Below, piece after piece: positions 54,995 to 64,000 of a stretch of DNA of 64,000 nucleotides. This DNA is from an unicellular cyanobacterium SU2 (lineage in GTDB: Bacteria > Cyanobacteriota > Cyanobacteriia > Cyanobacteriales > Microcystaceae): assembly GCA_002110465.1 (NCBI GenBank), contig NEED01000005.1:1-64000 (forward strand), read 5' to 3'. A model generated the notes under the pieces. It was not told where the DNA came from. It did no database searches and was given only the letters and a program-made list of their open reading frames with translations. Each line of letters opens with the position of its first letter. Position 1 is the stretch's first letter. A program made the translations under genes and the position numbers.

Positions 54995-55528
54995 ATGTTA
55001 CCGAAAATTATGGGGACTATGAGTGTGATTTATTCTAAGTATCGAAGATTATTATCCGTATTCACTTTGTTGTTAACTTTTATTGTGACGCTTTGCTGGG
55101 TTACTCCTAATTTCCCAGCTTTGGCGGTAGATTATAATCGAGGGAATTTAGTTGAAAAGGACTTTTCTGGTCAAGATTTACGGGATGCCCTCTTTGATCA
55201 TGCTAATTTACGCGGGAGTAATTTTAGTAACGCCAATTTACAAGGTGTGCGATTTTTTTCGGCGAATTTAGACTCAGCGAATTTTGAAGGGGCGGATCTC
55301 CGATATGCGGATTTAGAGGTAGCCCGCTTAACCCATGCTAATTTTACCAATGCTTTGTTAGAAGGCGCATTTGCCACCAATACTTTGTTTAATGGGGCGA
55401 TTATTGATGGGGCAGATTTTACCGATGTTTTATTAAGTCCTAAGACGGAAAAAGAATTGTGTGCGATCGCTACAGGAACTAACCCTATCACCGGGCGAAA
55501 GACAAAAGATACTTTATACTGTCCCTAG
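54995..55528 (+). CDS. Lumenal or periplasmic pentapeptide-repeat protein
   Basis: 177 residues. Twin-basic N-terminus (YSKYRRLLSVF), hydrophobic signal to about residue 45 ending NFPALA, then pentapeptides from residue 55 on (ANLRGSNFSNANLQGVRF). The end carries two Cys (ELCAIATG, TLYCP) positioned for a disulfide, as in the TL17/thylakoid-lumen pentapeptide proteins. Alternative starts at Met6 or Met9 are possible. Function unknown. Confidence 0.9.
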   Translation: MLPKIMGTMSVIYSKYRRLLSVFTLLLTFIVTLCWVTPNFPALAVDYNRGNLVEKDFSGQDLRDALFDHANLRGSNFSNANLQGVRFFSANLDSANFEGADLRYADLEVARLTHANFTNALLEGAFATNTLFNGAIIDGADFTDVLLSPKTEKELCAIATGTNPITGRKTKDTLYCP

Positions 55529-55556
55529 ATTAACCCGAATCCTTGTTTAAACCCTG

Positions 55557-55595
55557 AAAAATCCCCAGACACGATCAAGGTGACTGAGGATTTTT
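55557..55595. terminator. Bidirectional terminator
   Basis: AAAAATCC (55557-55564) pairs with GGATTTTT (55588-55595), with further CAG/CTG pairs inside the stem. It lies between the convergent lumenal pentapeptide gene and the repeat-protein gene at 55615. Confidence 0.8.
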
Positions 55596-55614
55596 ACCCT
55601 TAAATAGGGAATAA

Positions 55615-56046
55615 TTAATCAAGAAAGCCCATTAACATAGCAGGATCATCAATTTCGTTAGAAGCGACAGGACGATTTCCCATCACTGCATAGGTTTCAC
55701 TTACTTGTAAATGACTGGCCATAATAGGGCGTTGACCAGAAATAGTCAAAGTTCCTGTAACATCCATACCACTAGCTACCACGGGGCGGTTACCTCCTAC
55801 CGCACCGTAAGTGGCCACAACGTTCAAGTGACTCGCTTCAATAGGACGATTTCCAGGAAGGTGGCCTTCTTCTACAATCAATTGTAAGCCGTGAGAACCG
55901 CGAATAGTCTTTTCCTTAACTGATAAGGCACTGGTGGATTGCTCTTGTTGAGCTTTTTGGTTCCTAGTGGTGGTTTTGGTTGCTGTCGCCGCTTTTGCTG
56001 GCTCTTTGGTTTGGGTTCCGTTAGTTTCTACTTTTTCGGTAGCCAT
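55615..56046 (-). CDS. Three-repeat hypothetical protein
   Basis: 143 residues. Ala/Thr/Lys-rich N-terminus (about 1-50), then about three and a half repeats of some 20 residues with the pattern (G/N)(N/Q)RP(I/V)xASxxxVxxTYxxxG. Examples are GNRPIEASHLNVVATYGAVG, GNRPVVASGMDVTG and GQRPIMASHLQVSETYAVMG, ending with a shorter NRPVASNEID. This repeat is seen in a small cyanobacterial family without a known function. No signal. It may bind a partner through the short strands. Divergent from uvrB. Confidence 0.8.
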   Translation of the reverse strand: MATEKVETNGTQTKEPAKAATATKTTTRNQKAQQEQSTSALSVKEKTIRGSHGLQLIVEEGHLPGNRPIEASHLNVVATYGAVGGNRPVVASGMDVTGTLTISGQRPIMASHLQVSETYAVMGNRPVASNEIDDPAMLMGFLD

Positions 56047-56239
56047 ACTTTTAATCTCCTTAGTTTTAGTGCCACAAAGTGGGTAATTGAGAATTTAAGT
56101 CAGAGAAATTCTACTTTAATTTTCTTTTAAGAATCGCCTCTATTATCGCATCTATTATATTAGGGTATAGCTCCCCCCCTCAAATTGTTATAAGAGTCTG
56201 TAATAGTGTTTATATTCTATAATATCGTTCCCTTGCAAT

Positions 56240-58243
56240 ATGAATGTTAGTCCTTTCCGTCTCAACGCCCCTTTTGAACCTAAAGGAGATCAACCCCAGG
56301 CGATCGCCCAATTAGTCACTTCAGTACAAAATCAAAACCGCTTTCAAACCTTATTGGGAGCCACAGGAACAGGAAAAACCTTTTCAATTGCTGCGGTCAT
56401 TGAACAGATTGGTAAACCAACTCTGGTCTTAGCCCATAATAAAACATTGGCGGCTCAATTGTGCAATGAATTACGGCAATTTTTCCCTGAGAATGCCGTG
56501 GAATATTTCATTAGTTATTACGATTACTATCAACCAGAGGCCTATATTCCCGTCAGTGATACTTATATTGAAAAAAGTTCTTCTATTAATGATGAAATTG
56601 ATATGTTGCGTCACTCAGCGACCCGTTCTTTATTTGAGCGGAAAGATGTGATTGTGGTAGCTTCTATTAGTTGTATTTATGGCTTAGGAATGCCTTCAGA
56701 ATATCTCAAAGCATCGGTTCCTTTAGAGGTAGGAAAGGAAGTTGATCAACGTCAATTATTAAGGGATTTAGTAGTCATACAATATTCTCGTAATGATCTC
56801 GATTTACAACGGGGAAGGTTTCGGGTTAAAGGAGATGTTTTAGAAATTGTTCCAGCTTATGAAGATCGGGTAATTCGGGTTGAATTTTTTGGGGATGAAA
56901 TTGAGGCGATTCGCTATCTTGATCCGGTCACAGGAGACATTCTACAAAGTTTGAAAAATATTAATATTTATCCCGCCCGTCACTTCGTTACTCCTGATGA
57001 ACAAATTGAATCTGCTTGTCAACAAATAAAAGCAGAATTAGAACAACGGGTTGAAGCATTAGAAAAGTCTGGAAAGTTACTAGAAGCGCAACGTATTAGT
57101 CAACGAACTCGCTATGATTTAGATTTATTACAAGAGGTAGGATATTGTAATGGAGTTGAAAACTATTCCCGTTATTTAGCCGGAAGAAATGCGGGAGAAC
57201 CCCCTGAATGTTTAATTGATTATTTTCCGAAAGATTGGCTGTTAGTAGTCGATGAATCTCATGTTACAGTCCCTCAACTGCGGGGAATGTATAACGGCGA
57301 TCGTTCTCGTAAACAAGTGTTAATTGAGCATGGTTTTCGTCTTCCAAGTGCGGCGGATAATCGACCTTTAAAATCAGAAGAATTTTGGGCTAAAGTGAAT
57401 CAATGTATTTTTGTTTCAGCAACCCCTGGAGATTGGGAAATTGAGCAATCAGAAGATAGAATCGCTGAGCAAATTATTCGACCAACGGGAGTATTAGATC
57501 CTGAAATTTTTGTGCGTCCAACCGAAGGACAAGTTGATGATTTATTAGGGGAAATAAAAGACCGTGTTAACCGGAAAGAAAGAGTATTGATAACTACTTT
57601 AACTAAACGGATGGCTGAGGATTTAACTGACTATTTTAAAGACCGAGGAATTTTAGTCCAATACCTTCATTCAGAAATCAAGTCTATTGAACGAATTGAA
57701 ATCTTACAAGCCCTAAGAAAAGGAGAGTTTGATGTTTTAATTGGGGTGAATTTATTACGGGAAGGATTGGATTTACCAGAGGTCTCTTTAGTGGCTATTT
57801 TAGATGCAGATAAGGAAGGATTTTTACGGGCTGAACGGTCTTTAATTCAAACCATTGGGCGGGCGGCACGTCATATTAATGGTCAGGCTATTTTGTATGC
57901 TGATAATTTGACTAAAAGTATGATAAAAGCCATAGAAAAAACTGAAAGACGGCGAGGGATTCAGATGGCTTATAACAAAATTAATGGCATTACTCCTCAA
58001 CCTATTGCTAAAAGAGATAGTAACGCAATTTTATCATTTCTAGATATTTCTCGGCGTTTAAACGCTCAACAAATCGAAGAAGTTTATCAACAATCTGATG
58101 AATTACCTTTGGAAAAAGTACCAGAATTAATTCAACAATTAGAAATGCAAATGAAAGAAGCTGCGAAACAATTAGAATTTGAAGAAGCCGCTAAATATCG
58201 AGATCGCATTAAACATTTACGAGATAAATTATTAGGTCACTAG
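56240..58243 (+). CDS. uvrB: Excinuclease ABC subunit B
   Basis: 667 residues. Walker [11 protein letters not shown], helicase motifs including [12 protein letters not shown] (the UvrB beta-hairpin), [18 protein letters not shown] and [10 protein letters not shown], and a C-terminal UVR domain ([28 protein letters not shown]) that contacts UvrC. It verifies damage in nucleotide excision repair with UvrA and UvrC. Length normal. Single gene, start ATG 56240 without a strong ribosome site. Confidence 0.98.
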   Translation: MNVSPFRLNAPFEPKGDQPQAIAQLVTSVQNQNRFQTLLGATGTGKTFSIAAVIEQIGKPTLVLAHNKTLAAQLCNELRQFFPENAVEYFISYYDYYQPEAYIPVSDTYIEKSSSINDEIDMLRHSATRSLFERKDVIVVASISCIYGLGMPSEYLKASVPLEVGKEVDQRQLLRDLVVIQYSRNDLDLQRGRFRVKGDVLEIVPAYEDRVIRVEFFGDEIEAIRYLDPVTGDILQSLKNINIYPARHFVTPDEQIESACQQIKAELEQRVEALEKSGKLLEAQRISQRTRYDLDLLQEVGYCNGVENYSRYLAGRNAGEPPECLIDYFPKDWLLVVDESHVTVPQLRGMYNGDRSRKQVLIEHGFRLPSAADNRPLKSEEFWAKVNQCIFVSATPGDWEIEQSEDRIAEQIIRPTGVLDPEIFVRPTEGQVDDLLGEIKDRVNRKERVLITTLTKRMAEDLTDYFKDRGILVQYLHSEIKSIERIEILQALRKGEFDVLIGVNLLREGLDLPEVSLVAILDADKEGFLRAERSLIQTIGRAARHINGQAILYADNLTKSMIKAIEKTERRRGIQMAYNKINGITPQPIAKRDSNAILSFLDISRRLNAQQIEEVYQQSDELPLEKVPELIQQLEMQMKEAAKQLEFEEAAKYRDRIKHLRDKLLGH

Positions 58244-58281
58244 AATATTTAGATTCACTTTTTTTGTTGATCAAAAATTTT

Positions 58282-58758
58282 TTAAAGGCGACATCTATGT
58301 GAGGAACTATTTTCTGAATTCTGCTGACGTTGAGCCATAATTGTTTCTAAATTAGGTCGTCCTGTAAGAGGAAGGCGTAACTTAGCCCAAATACGGTATA
58401 ACCAAGTGGCGATCGCTCCCAAAATGGGTAATTTAGTCAAAGCGTAAACCCATCCCATTCCTAAGATTTCATACACTCGACGAAATACTTCTAGATCCTT
58501 CACAAGGGTCCCATCAGCTAAAATACCGTGTATGCGTCCCATAGCAGTCTCATAGTCAATTCCAGCGTTATCGGCTGGAGAATAATTTTCATCAGCAATA
58601 TCCACAAAGGATACCAGACCTCTTCCTCCATCGCGCTTTTGAAGAAAGCGAACTTCTCTCATACATAAAGGACACTCACCGTCATAGAGAAGCTTAATTT
58701 TCCAAGATACTTGAGAAGATGCTGAATAATCGGTAGTTTTGGAGCTAAAAACAGGCAT
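58282..58758 (-). CDS. DCC-family thiol-disulfide oxidoreductase-like protein (DUF393)
   Basis: 158 residues. Near residue 25 is LLYDGECPLCMREVRFLQKRD, the DxxCxxC-type motif that names the DCC family. FVDIADENYSP and the terminal helix with LPILGAIATWLYRIWAKLRL complete the fold. The thioredoxin-like fold suggests redox chemistry, but activity is unproven. One C-terminal hydrophobic segment may be a membrane anchor. Single gene, convergent with uvrB. Confidence 0.93.
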   Translation of the reverse strand: MPVFSSKTTDYSASSQVSWKIKLLYDGECPLCMREVRFLQKRDGGRGLVSFVDIADENYSPADNAGIDYETAMGRIHGILADGTLVKDLEVFRRVYEILGMGWVYALTKLPILGAIATWLYRIWAKLRLPLTGRPNLETIMAQRQQNSENSSSHRCRL

Positions 58759-59004
58759 TGATCATAAAACTGTAAATTTATTTAAAACCTTAAAAGCTGG
58801 TGACAGGCTTTGGACTTTAAGCCTAACATAATCCGACTCATATGGTTAAACTACACCAAAGCTATGGGGGTTAGCTGATCAACAACTGAAATACTAGGAA
58901 CGTCATCCATGATTTTTTCCATCGGGATGCTTGGTGTTCGTTTCCTGTTAACTCCTCCCCACAAAAGACTATAAGGAACTGTCTAAATAGCCCTTAGTAT
59001 AAGA

Positions 59005-59799
59005 TTAATCTTTTACTAAACTAAATCCATAATTTTCAAAGGTTTCTTTAGCTTCATCACTAAACAGAAATTCGGTAAACTGTTTTGCTTTTTCAGGATG
59101 TTTACTACTTTTAATCACAGAAACAGGATAAATAATCGGAGAATGAGAATTTTCAGGGGCAGTAGCTACAACTTTAACTTTATCAGAAACTTTAGCATCA
59201 GTTCCGTAAACTAAACCCGCATCAGCATTGCCCGTTTCCACGTAGAATAAAACCTGACGAACATTTTTGCCAAAAACTAATTTAGAATTAACTTTATCGT
59301 ACACTTTTAAAGAAGTTAAAACTTCCTTTCCATACTGTCCAGCAGGAACACTTGCAGGATCACCCAACGCAACTTTTTTAAATTCAGCATTATTTAAACT
59401 ATCAAAAGTTGCAGTGATTTCAGCATCTTTAGGAACCACTAAAACAACTTGGTTTTTTAGTAAATCTTGACGGGTTTCTGTTAATAAAAGATCTTTTTGT
59501 TGTAGGGCATTCATTTGTTTAGGAGCCGCAGATAGAAAAACGTCGGCCGGCGCCCCCTGTTCAATTTGTTGCTGTAAAGAACCAGAAGACCCAAAATTAT
59601 AGTCAATACTAATATTAGGTTTTTGTTCTTTGTAAAGGGATTTTATGTCTTTCATTGCATCTTGTACACTTGATGCCACTGAAACCGTTAAGGTTATCTG
59701 TTGCTCATCTTGACGGGCTGAATTAGAACCTGTACAGGCTGTTAGAAAAGCGGTCAATAAACTTAAGGCTATAAATTGTCTTCTTTGTATTTTATTCAT
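59005..59799 (-). CDS. modA: Molybdate ABC transporter substrate-binding protein
   Basis: About 264 residues from ATG 59799 (the ORF extends ten codons further upstream). The N-terminus has both RRQFIALSL, resembling a Tat motif, and a lipobox LTAC, so a lipoprotein is likely. ModA features: LTVSVASSVQDAMKDI, NFGSSGSLQQQIEQGAPADVFLSA, VPAGQYG, ETGNADAGLVYGTDA and PISVIKSS-like end. It captures molybdate or tungstate in the periplasm. modB and modC are not adjacent within the window. Confidence 0.93.
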   Translation of the reverse strand: MNKIQRRQFIALSLLTAFLTACTGSNSARQDEQQITLTVSVASSVQDAMKDIKSLYKEQKPNISIDYNFGSSGSLQQQIEQGAPADVFLSAAPKQMNALQQKDLLLTETRQDLLKNQVVLVVPKDAEITATFDSLNNAEFKKVALGDPASVPAGQYGKEVLTSLKVYDKVNSKLVFGKNVRQVLFYVETGNADAGLVYGTDAKVSDKVKVVATAPENSHSPIIYPVSVIKSSKHPEKAKQFTEFLFSDEAKETFENYGFSLVKD

Positions 59800-59927
59800 G
59801 CATTTATAGGTTATGACACTCCACAACAAAATTCATTTTACATTAATTTTTAACTAGCCAAAGGTACTAAGGTGTTAAACCTGTTCCCTTTTTCAACTTA
59901 AAAATTTTCAAGCATTATTATCGTTGA

Positions 59928-60071
59928 TTAGTCAACTGCAAACATAACATTAGTCGCTTTAATCACTGCATAAGCTTCTTTTCCTGAAGCCAACCCTAAT
60001 TTTTCAGCAGATTCTTTAGTGATAGAACCACTAACCTCTATTCCAGGAGCAACTTCTATAGATAAAATCAT
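59928..60071 (-). CDS. Truncated Mop (molybdopterin-binding-like) domain ORF
   Basis: 47 residues (MILSIEVAPGIEVSGSITK, ESAEKLGLASGKEAYAVIK, ATNVMFAVD). This is the second half of a Mop/TOBE molybdate-binding domain; the first 20-25 residues are missing and the frame is closed by a stop just upstream. It could still be translated from the ATG, but is more likely a remnant of a molbindin or a ModC tail. It lies 130 bp upstream of modA on the same strand. Confidence 0.6.
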   Translation of the reverse strand: MILSIEVAPGIEVSGSITKESAEKLGLASGKEAYAVIKATNVMFAVD

Positions 60072-60587
60072 AATCTTTTATTCGAGAAAAATTACCCTAC
60101 ATTAAGATTATCTTTAGGGTTTTGGCTTGATCATCTTCAATGTTTTGAAACGATGACAAAGTTTTCTATATTTCAATGATTAATTAAATTAATGAAAGTT
60201 AAAAGGTAACAGATAGTTACAAAAAGAAAAAAAATTAAAATGAAGGGTCAACAATTAAAAGAAAATGAATTTTGTCAAAGGAACAACAAAATAGACTTTA
60301 TGATGAAAACTGCCCAGAAAAAGAAAATAAAGTTTTGATACCGAATTAGGGGAGAGAATTTGTTAGTTCTCAACACTATTGTATGTAGTTTCTCAAAAAA
60401 ATCCAGATTGCTAGAGAGGCAACAGGAAGAGGAATAACCTAGATCTGCGATCGCCAACTACAACTAAGCAGAGGCAAAAGTCCTCAAAGGCGAAGAAGAG
60501 TTTAAGGTTTGCCCTTAACCAACAGATAACCCGCAAAATACTAGCAACGCTATTTTTAACCCATAACACATAGAAGGAAGGTTAAGC
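60072..60587. other. Gene-free region upstream of pntAA
   Basis: 516 bp without a supported gene; a 60-codon minus-strand frame here has no family features. A HIP1 site lies near 60449. It should hold the promoter of the pnt operon. A strong ribosome site (GAAGGAAGG) precedes pntAA. Confidence 0.5.
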
Positions 60588-61745
60588 ATGATCAAAATTG
60601 CTGTTCCGAAGGAAAGTGAACTAGGAGAATTGAGAGTAGCCCTAGTTCCCGATACCGTGGCCCGCTTTATCAAGTTAGGGTTTGAGGTATTGGTTCAGTC
60701 AGGAGCAGGACTCGGAGCCCATTTCACTGATTCTGACTACGCAGCAGCCGGAGCGCAGATCATTAGTTCTCCAGAACAATTGTGGGGAGAAGCCGATATC
60801 CTCCTCAAAGTTGCTCCTCCAGGGGAACAGCATGGAAAAATGGAAATGGACTGGCTCAAATCAGGAGCGACAGTGATCAGTTTTCTTGATCCTCTCGGCA
60901 ACCCTGAAAAAATCCAAGAATTGGCGCAGCGTCGAATCACAGCCTTTAGTATGGAGTTGATCCCCCGCACCAGTCGCGCTCAAAGTATGGATGCTCTTTC
61001 CTCTCAAGCCAATATTGCCGGTTATAAATCTGCGCTAATTGCTGCGGCATCTCTCCCCCGACTCTTTCCCATGATGACAACAGCAGCTGGAACCATTCCC
61101 CCCGCCAAAGTGTTAGTCATTGGAGCCGGAGTTGCTGGGTTACAAGCGATCGCCACTGCGCGTCGTTTAGGGGCTGTGGTAGAAGCATTTGATATTCGTC
61201 CCACCGTCAAAGAAGAAGTACAAAGTGTCGGGGCTAAATTCGTCGAAATTCCCATCCAGGAAGACGCAACTACAGCTGGTGGCTATGCCAAAGAAGTCAC
61301 CCAAAATACCCAAGAACTGATCCGTCAGGTATTAACCGAACACGTTAAAAAGTCTGATGTCGTGATCACCACTGCCCAAGTTCAAGGACGACGCGCTCCC
61401 GTTATCGTTACCGAAGAAATGGTCGCAGAAATGAAAATCGGTTCTGTGATCGTCGATATTGCGGCTGATCGCGGCGGTAACTGTGCTTGTACTGAACCTG
61501 GCAAAGATGTCTGTTACAACGGCGTTCACGTGATTGGTCCGTTGAACTTACCTTCTAGTCTTCCGGTTGATGCCAGCCAAGTTTATGCCAAGAACCTCCT
61601 AACCTTGGTCAAATACTTGGTTAAAGACGGAGAAATGCAGCTTAATTTCGAGGATGACATCATCGATGGAGCGTGTGTCACTCACGAAGGACAACTGCGT
61701 CATCCCAAGGTAAAAGAAGCCCTATCCCGTTTGGTGAAAGCGTAA
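60588..61745 (+). CDS. pntAA: Proton-translocating transhydrogenase subunit alpha, soluble part
   Basis: 385 residues, domain I of transhydrogenase, binding NAD(H). MIKIAVPKESELGELRVALVP is the start; the Rossmann motif is VLVIGAGVAGLQAIATARRLGA followed by FDIRP. VIVDIAADRGGNCACT is the conserved loop. It exchanges hydride between NADH and NADP while protons pass through the membrane domains. The cyanobacterial layout splits alpha into two genes; this is the first, followed by pntAB and pntB in one operon. Confidence 0.97.
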   Translation: MIKIAVPKESELGELRVALVPDTVARFIKLGFEVLVQSGAGLGAHFTDSDYAAAGAQIISSPEQLWGEADILLKVAPPGEQHGKMEMDWLKSGATVISFLDPLGNPEKIQELAQRRITAFSMELIPRTSRAQSMDALSSQANIAGYKSALIAAASLPRLFPMMTTAAGTIPPAKVLVIGAGVAGLQAIATARRLGAVVEAFDIRPTVKEEVQSVGAKFVEIPIQEDATTAGGYAKEVTQNTQELIRQVLTEHVKKSDVVITTAQVQGRRAPVIVTEEMVAEMKIGSVIVDIAADRGGNCACTEPGKDVCYNGVHVIGPLNLPSSLPVDASQVYAKNLLTLVKYLVKDGEMQLNFEDDIIDGACVTHEGQLRHPKVKEALSRLVKA

Positions 61746-61833
61746 AGCCATCATCAAAGAATGTAGGCGTGAAAAGCCTTTCCCCCTATATCGAGATCTG
61801 CTTGTAATCCTAAACTTAGGAGTGAAATTATTG

Positions 61834-62121
61834 ATGACAACTGGACTGTTAATTGGTTTAGTGGTATTCGTTCTAGCCTCATTTGTAGGGTTTGAGGTAA
61901 TTAATAAAGTTCCCCCTACGCTTCACACACCCCTGATGTCGGGAGCAAATGCCATTTCTGGTATTGCCGTTGTTGGGGCGTTATTAATTGCTGGCCCGAA
62001 AGAGTGGAATCTTACCGTCATTTTAGGCTTAATTGCTGTTGTTCTAGCCACCATCAACGTTGTGGGCGGCTTCTTAGTGACTGACCGTATGTTGCAGATG
62101 TTTAAGAAGAAGGGAGCATAG
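61834..62121 (+). CDS. pntAB: Transhydrogenase subunit alpha, membrane part
   Basis: 95 residues from ATG 61834 (AGGAG at about 61818-61822). Three helices, with LASFVGFEVINKVPPTLHTPLMSGANAISG, the hallmark of the alpha membrane domain. It forms the proton channel with PntB. 88 bp after pntAA and 6 bp before pntB. The GTG a few codons upstream is a less likely start. Confidence 0.95.
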   Translation: MTTGLLIGLVVFVLASFVGFEVINKVPPTLHTPLMSGANAISGIAVVGALLIAGPKEWNLTVILGLIAVVLATINVVGGFLVTDRMLQMFKKKGA

Positions 62122-62127
62122 ATAACC

Positions 62128-63555
62128 ATGAACGATACCTTATGTAACGATATTCTGTCAGGATTGACCACTGGCATTGAATTAACCTATTTAACCGCCG
62201 CCGCCCTCTTTATTGTGGGGTTAAAGCAACTTGGTTCCCCTGCAACTGCCCGTCGGGGTAATATTATTGCCTCAGTCGGGATGCTCCTAGCGATTGTAGC
62301 CACCCTCATTAATCAGTCGGTGGTTAACTATGAAATGATTTTAGTCGGCATTGTTATTGGCTCCCTCATTGGAAGCATTACCGCCCAAAAAGTTGCTATG
62401 ACAGCCATGCCCCAAATGGTAGGTATTTTCAACGGATTAGGGGGTGCAGCCAGTGCCTTAGTTGCCGTTGGAGAATTTTGGCGGTTATTAGAAGCAGGGG
62501 AAAAAATTCCCTTTGATGCTACCTTAGTCGCTATTTTAGGAGTGTTCATTGGCGGTATTACCCTGACCGGAAGTTTACTGGCCTTTGGAAAATTACAAGG
62601 GTTAGTCAGTGGTTCTCCTGTTACCTTTCCCTTACAACAGCCGTTCAATATTCTGCTGTTCCTCAGCTTTATTGTCGGTAGTGTTTACCTCTTTATCGAT
62701 CCCACCAACACCGCTATTTTCTTGGCATTAGTGGCTGTTTCCCTCGTCTTTGGGGTTCTCTTTGTCCTCCCCATCGGCGGTGGCGATATGCCTGTTGTTA
62801 TCTCCCTCTTAAACTCCTTCTCTGGATTAGCGGCTAGTGCTGCTGGATTTATCCTAATGAACAATATGCTCATCGTTGCTGGGGCATTAGTGGGAGCATC
62901 AGGGATTATATTAACGGAAATCATGTGTAAAGCCATGAACCGCTCTCTCTTAAGCGTTCTCTTTGGGGCATTTGGTGGAGCAAGCACCGCTACGGGTGGA
63001 GGTTCTGGAGAGGCTACTGATAAGACGGTTCACTCGATTGATCCTGAAGAAGGGGCAATGATGTTAGGGTACGCTCGTTCTGTGGTCATTGTTCCTGGTT
63101 ATGGAATGGCAGTGGCGCAAGCACAACATACGGTTCGAGAATTGGCAAATCAACTCGAAAAAATGGGTGTAGAAGTTAAATACGCTATTCACCCTGTTGC
63201 GGGTAGAATGCCAGGTCACATGAATGTCTTGTTAGCCGAAGCCAATGTTCCCTACAATCAACTTCATGACATGGAAGACATTAACCCTGAATTTGACACC
63301 ACTGATGTCGCTTTAGTGATTGGTGCTAATGATGTGGTTAACCCTGCGGCCAGAAGTGATCAAGGAAGTCCTATTTTTGGAATGCCTATCCTAGAAGTAG
63401 ATAAAGCCCATCACACCATCGTCATTAAGCGAGGTCTTAGCACTGGATTTGCTGGGGTAGATAATCAACTATTCTACGACGACAAAACCATGATGCTCTT
63501 TGGTAGCGCACAAGATATGGTATCTCAGCTAGTGGCTGAAGTTAAGCAACTCTAA
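62128..63555 (+). CDS. pntB: Transhydrogenase subunit beta
   Basis: 475 residues. An N-terminal membrane domain of about nine helices (GLTTGIELTYLTAAALFIVGL through MCKAMNRSL) and a C-terminal NADP(H)-binding domain III: VVIVPGYGMAVAQAQHTVREL, YAIHPVAGRMPGHMNVLLAEA, and the NADP loop VIGANDVVNPAA. Completes the transhydrogenase that makes NADPH at the expense of the proton gradient, or the reverse, in the cytoplasmic/thylakoid membrane. Last gene of the operon. Confidence 0.97.
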   Translation: MNDTLCNDILSGLTTGIELTYLTAAALFIVGLKQLGSPATARRGNIIASVGMLLAIVATLINQSVVNYEMILVGIVIGSLIGSITAQKVAMTAMPQMVGIFNGLGGAASALVAVGEFWRLLEAGEKIPFDATLVAILGVFIGGITLTGSLLAFGKLQGLVSGSPVTFPLQQPFNILLFLSFIVGSVYLFIDPTNTAIFLALVAVSLVFGVLFVLPIGGGDMPVVISLLNSFSGLAASAAGFILMNNMLIVAGALVGASGIILTEIMCKAMNRSLLSVLFGAFGGASTATGGGSGEATDKTVHSIDPEEGAMMLGYARSVVIVPGYGMAVAQAQHTVRELANQLEKMGVEVKYAIHPVAGRMPGHMNVLLAEANVPYNQLHDMEDINPEFDTTDVALVIGANDVVNPAARSDQGSPIFGMPILEVDKAHHTIVIKRGLSTGFAGVDNQLFYDDKTMMLFGSAQDMVSQLVAEVKQL

Positions 63556-63570
63556 ACCGTTTTTAGTGAT

Positions 63571-63614
63571 TCAGTGAGCAGTTATCCCTTTTTGATGTTG
63601 GGACTGTTCACTGA
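63571..63614 (+). terminator. pntB downstream hairpin
   Basis: TCAGTGAGCAGT (63571-63582) pairs imperfectly with ACTGTTCACTGA (63603-63614); the CCC/GGG pair extends the inner stem. An A-rich rather than T-rich tail follows, so it is a weak terminator or an mRNA-end hairpin. Confidence 0.45.
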
Positions 63615-63774
63615 TTTACAGAAAAAAAGAACAAAAAATAAGTTTATATATCTTTCCCAACTCTATCATTAATCTTTGGTCATAACATTTTTCCACTCGC
63701 CCTACACCCTACACCCCGTCTATACTTTAACCCCCAAGCTCACCCCCTAATCCCTAACTCCTAACTCTTCTAAC

Positions 63775-64000
63775 ATGGCAAATCTCAATCCTAATTCCAG
63801 TTATAGCCTTTCTTTAACCATTGAACTCCCCAACATTTCAGGAACTCTCGCTAATGTTACCCAGGCGATCGCCGGAGCAGGAGGAAGTTTTGGGCAAATT
63901 TCTTTGATTGAACATACCCGCGAAATCACCCAGAGAGAAATTACGGTAGATGCGTCGAGTGAAGAACACGCCGAGAAAATTGTGGCGGCGGTTCGGGAAA
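63775..64000 (+). CDS. ACT-domain start of NAD(P)-dependent malic enzyme (partial)
   Basis: ATG 63775 to the window end, 75 residues: MANLNPNSSYSLSLTIELPN, ISGTLANVTQAIAGAGG, QISLIEHTREITQREITVDA and AEKIVAAVRE. This is the ACT domain that begins cyanobacterial malic enzymes, which then continue with a malic-enzyme core outside the window. In this family the ACT domain is expected to bind an amino acid or other small effector. The assignment rests on the N-terminal domain only, because the catalytic part is cut off. Confidence 0.75.
   Translation, partial: MANLNPNSSYSLSLTIELPNISGTLANVTQAIAGAGGSFGQISLIEHTREITQREITVDASSEEHAEKIVAAVRE

Noticed and set aside
60275-60457. 60-aa minus-strand frame upstream of pntAA
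   Set aside because: No family features, AT-rich with homopolymers, no ribosome site; treated as non-coding promoter region.

Overview
The window is about 64 kb of a cyanobacterial chromosome of moderately low GC. The evidence is photosystem genes (psbK, psaK), an ndhA-I-G-E NDH-1 cluster, hemL, a GAF-rich sensor kinase, a LabA-type clock-output protein, a cyanobacterial thiC behind a TPP riboswitch, and very frequent HIP1 octamers (GCGATCGC). AT-rich spacers and this gene set suggest a unicellular diazotroph-type lineage (Crocosphaera/Cyanothece/Rippkaea-like); that genus-level guess is inference.

Layout. 0-1 kb: 3' remnant of a group II intron (HNH end of its ORF, domains V and VI), minus strand. 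1-7 kb: FHA-fused class A penicillin-binding protein, tandem META-domain protein, and a phosphonate/phosphite-type ABC transporter (phnC-phnD-phnE). 7-12 kb: rpe, small conserved proteins, a coiled-coil membrane protein, a TolB-like lipoprotein and psbK. 12-18 kb: a signalling block (1339-aa five-GAF histidine kinase, receiver protein, GAF-GGDEF diguanylate cyclase); near-identical 66-bp repeats bracket the receiver-cyclase pair. 18-19.2 kb: two decayed genes (NTF2-like and FMN-dependent alpha-hydroxyacid oxidase). 19-30.5 kb: a 33-bp-repeat protein, DUF2092, GatD-like amidotransferase, DUF192, NblR-like regulator, LptC, LabA, metG, a FAD oxidoreductase and thiC.

30.5-36 kb is accessory: DUF29 gene, remains that look like an IS200/IS605-type element (two related hairpins), a ribbon-helix-helix protein, and a two-gene locus with a secreted-like 118-aa peptide followed by a radical SAM/SPASM protein. 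The last pair looks like a RiPP precursor and maturase and is the most interesting locus here. 36-43 kb: psaK, tRNA-Ser, natB-like binding protein followed by a MITE-like element, phhB, tRNA-Ala and tRNA-Val facing each other across a perfect 17-bp inverted repeat, then the ndh cluster. 43-44 kb holds fragmentary coding remains and a 36-aa single-helix ORF.

44-64 kb is mostly housekeeping: HAD phosphatase, radC, PD-(D/E)XK nuclease, two pentapeptide-repeat proteins, hemL, a nicotinamidase-like hydrolase, gcvP, a broken GxxExxY gene, yraN, uvrB, a DCC-family protein, modA with a truncated Mop ORF, pntAA-pntAB-pntB and the ACT-domain start of a malic enzyme cut by the window end. Several intergenic hairpins serve as terminators, one built around a HIP1 site.
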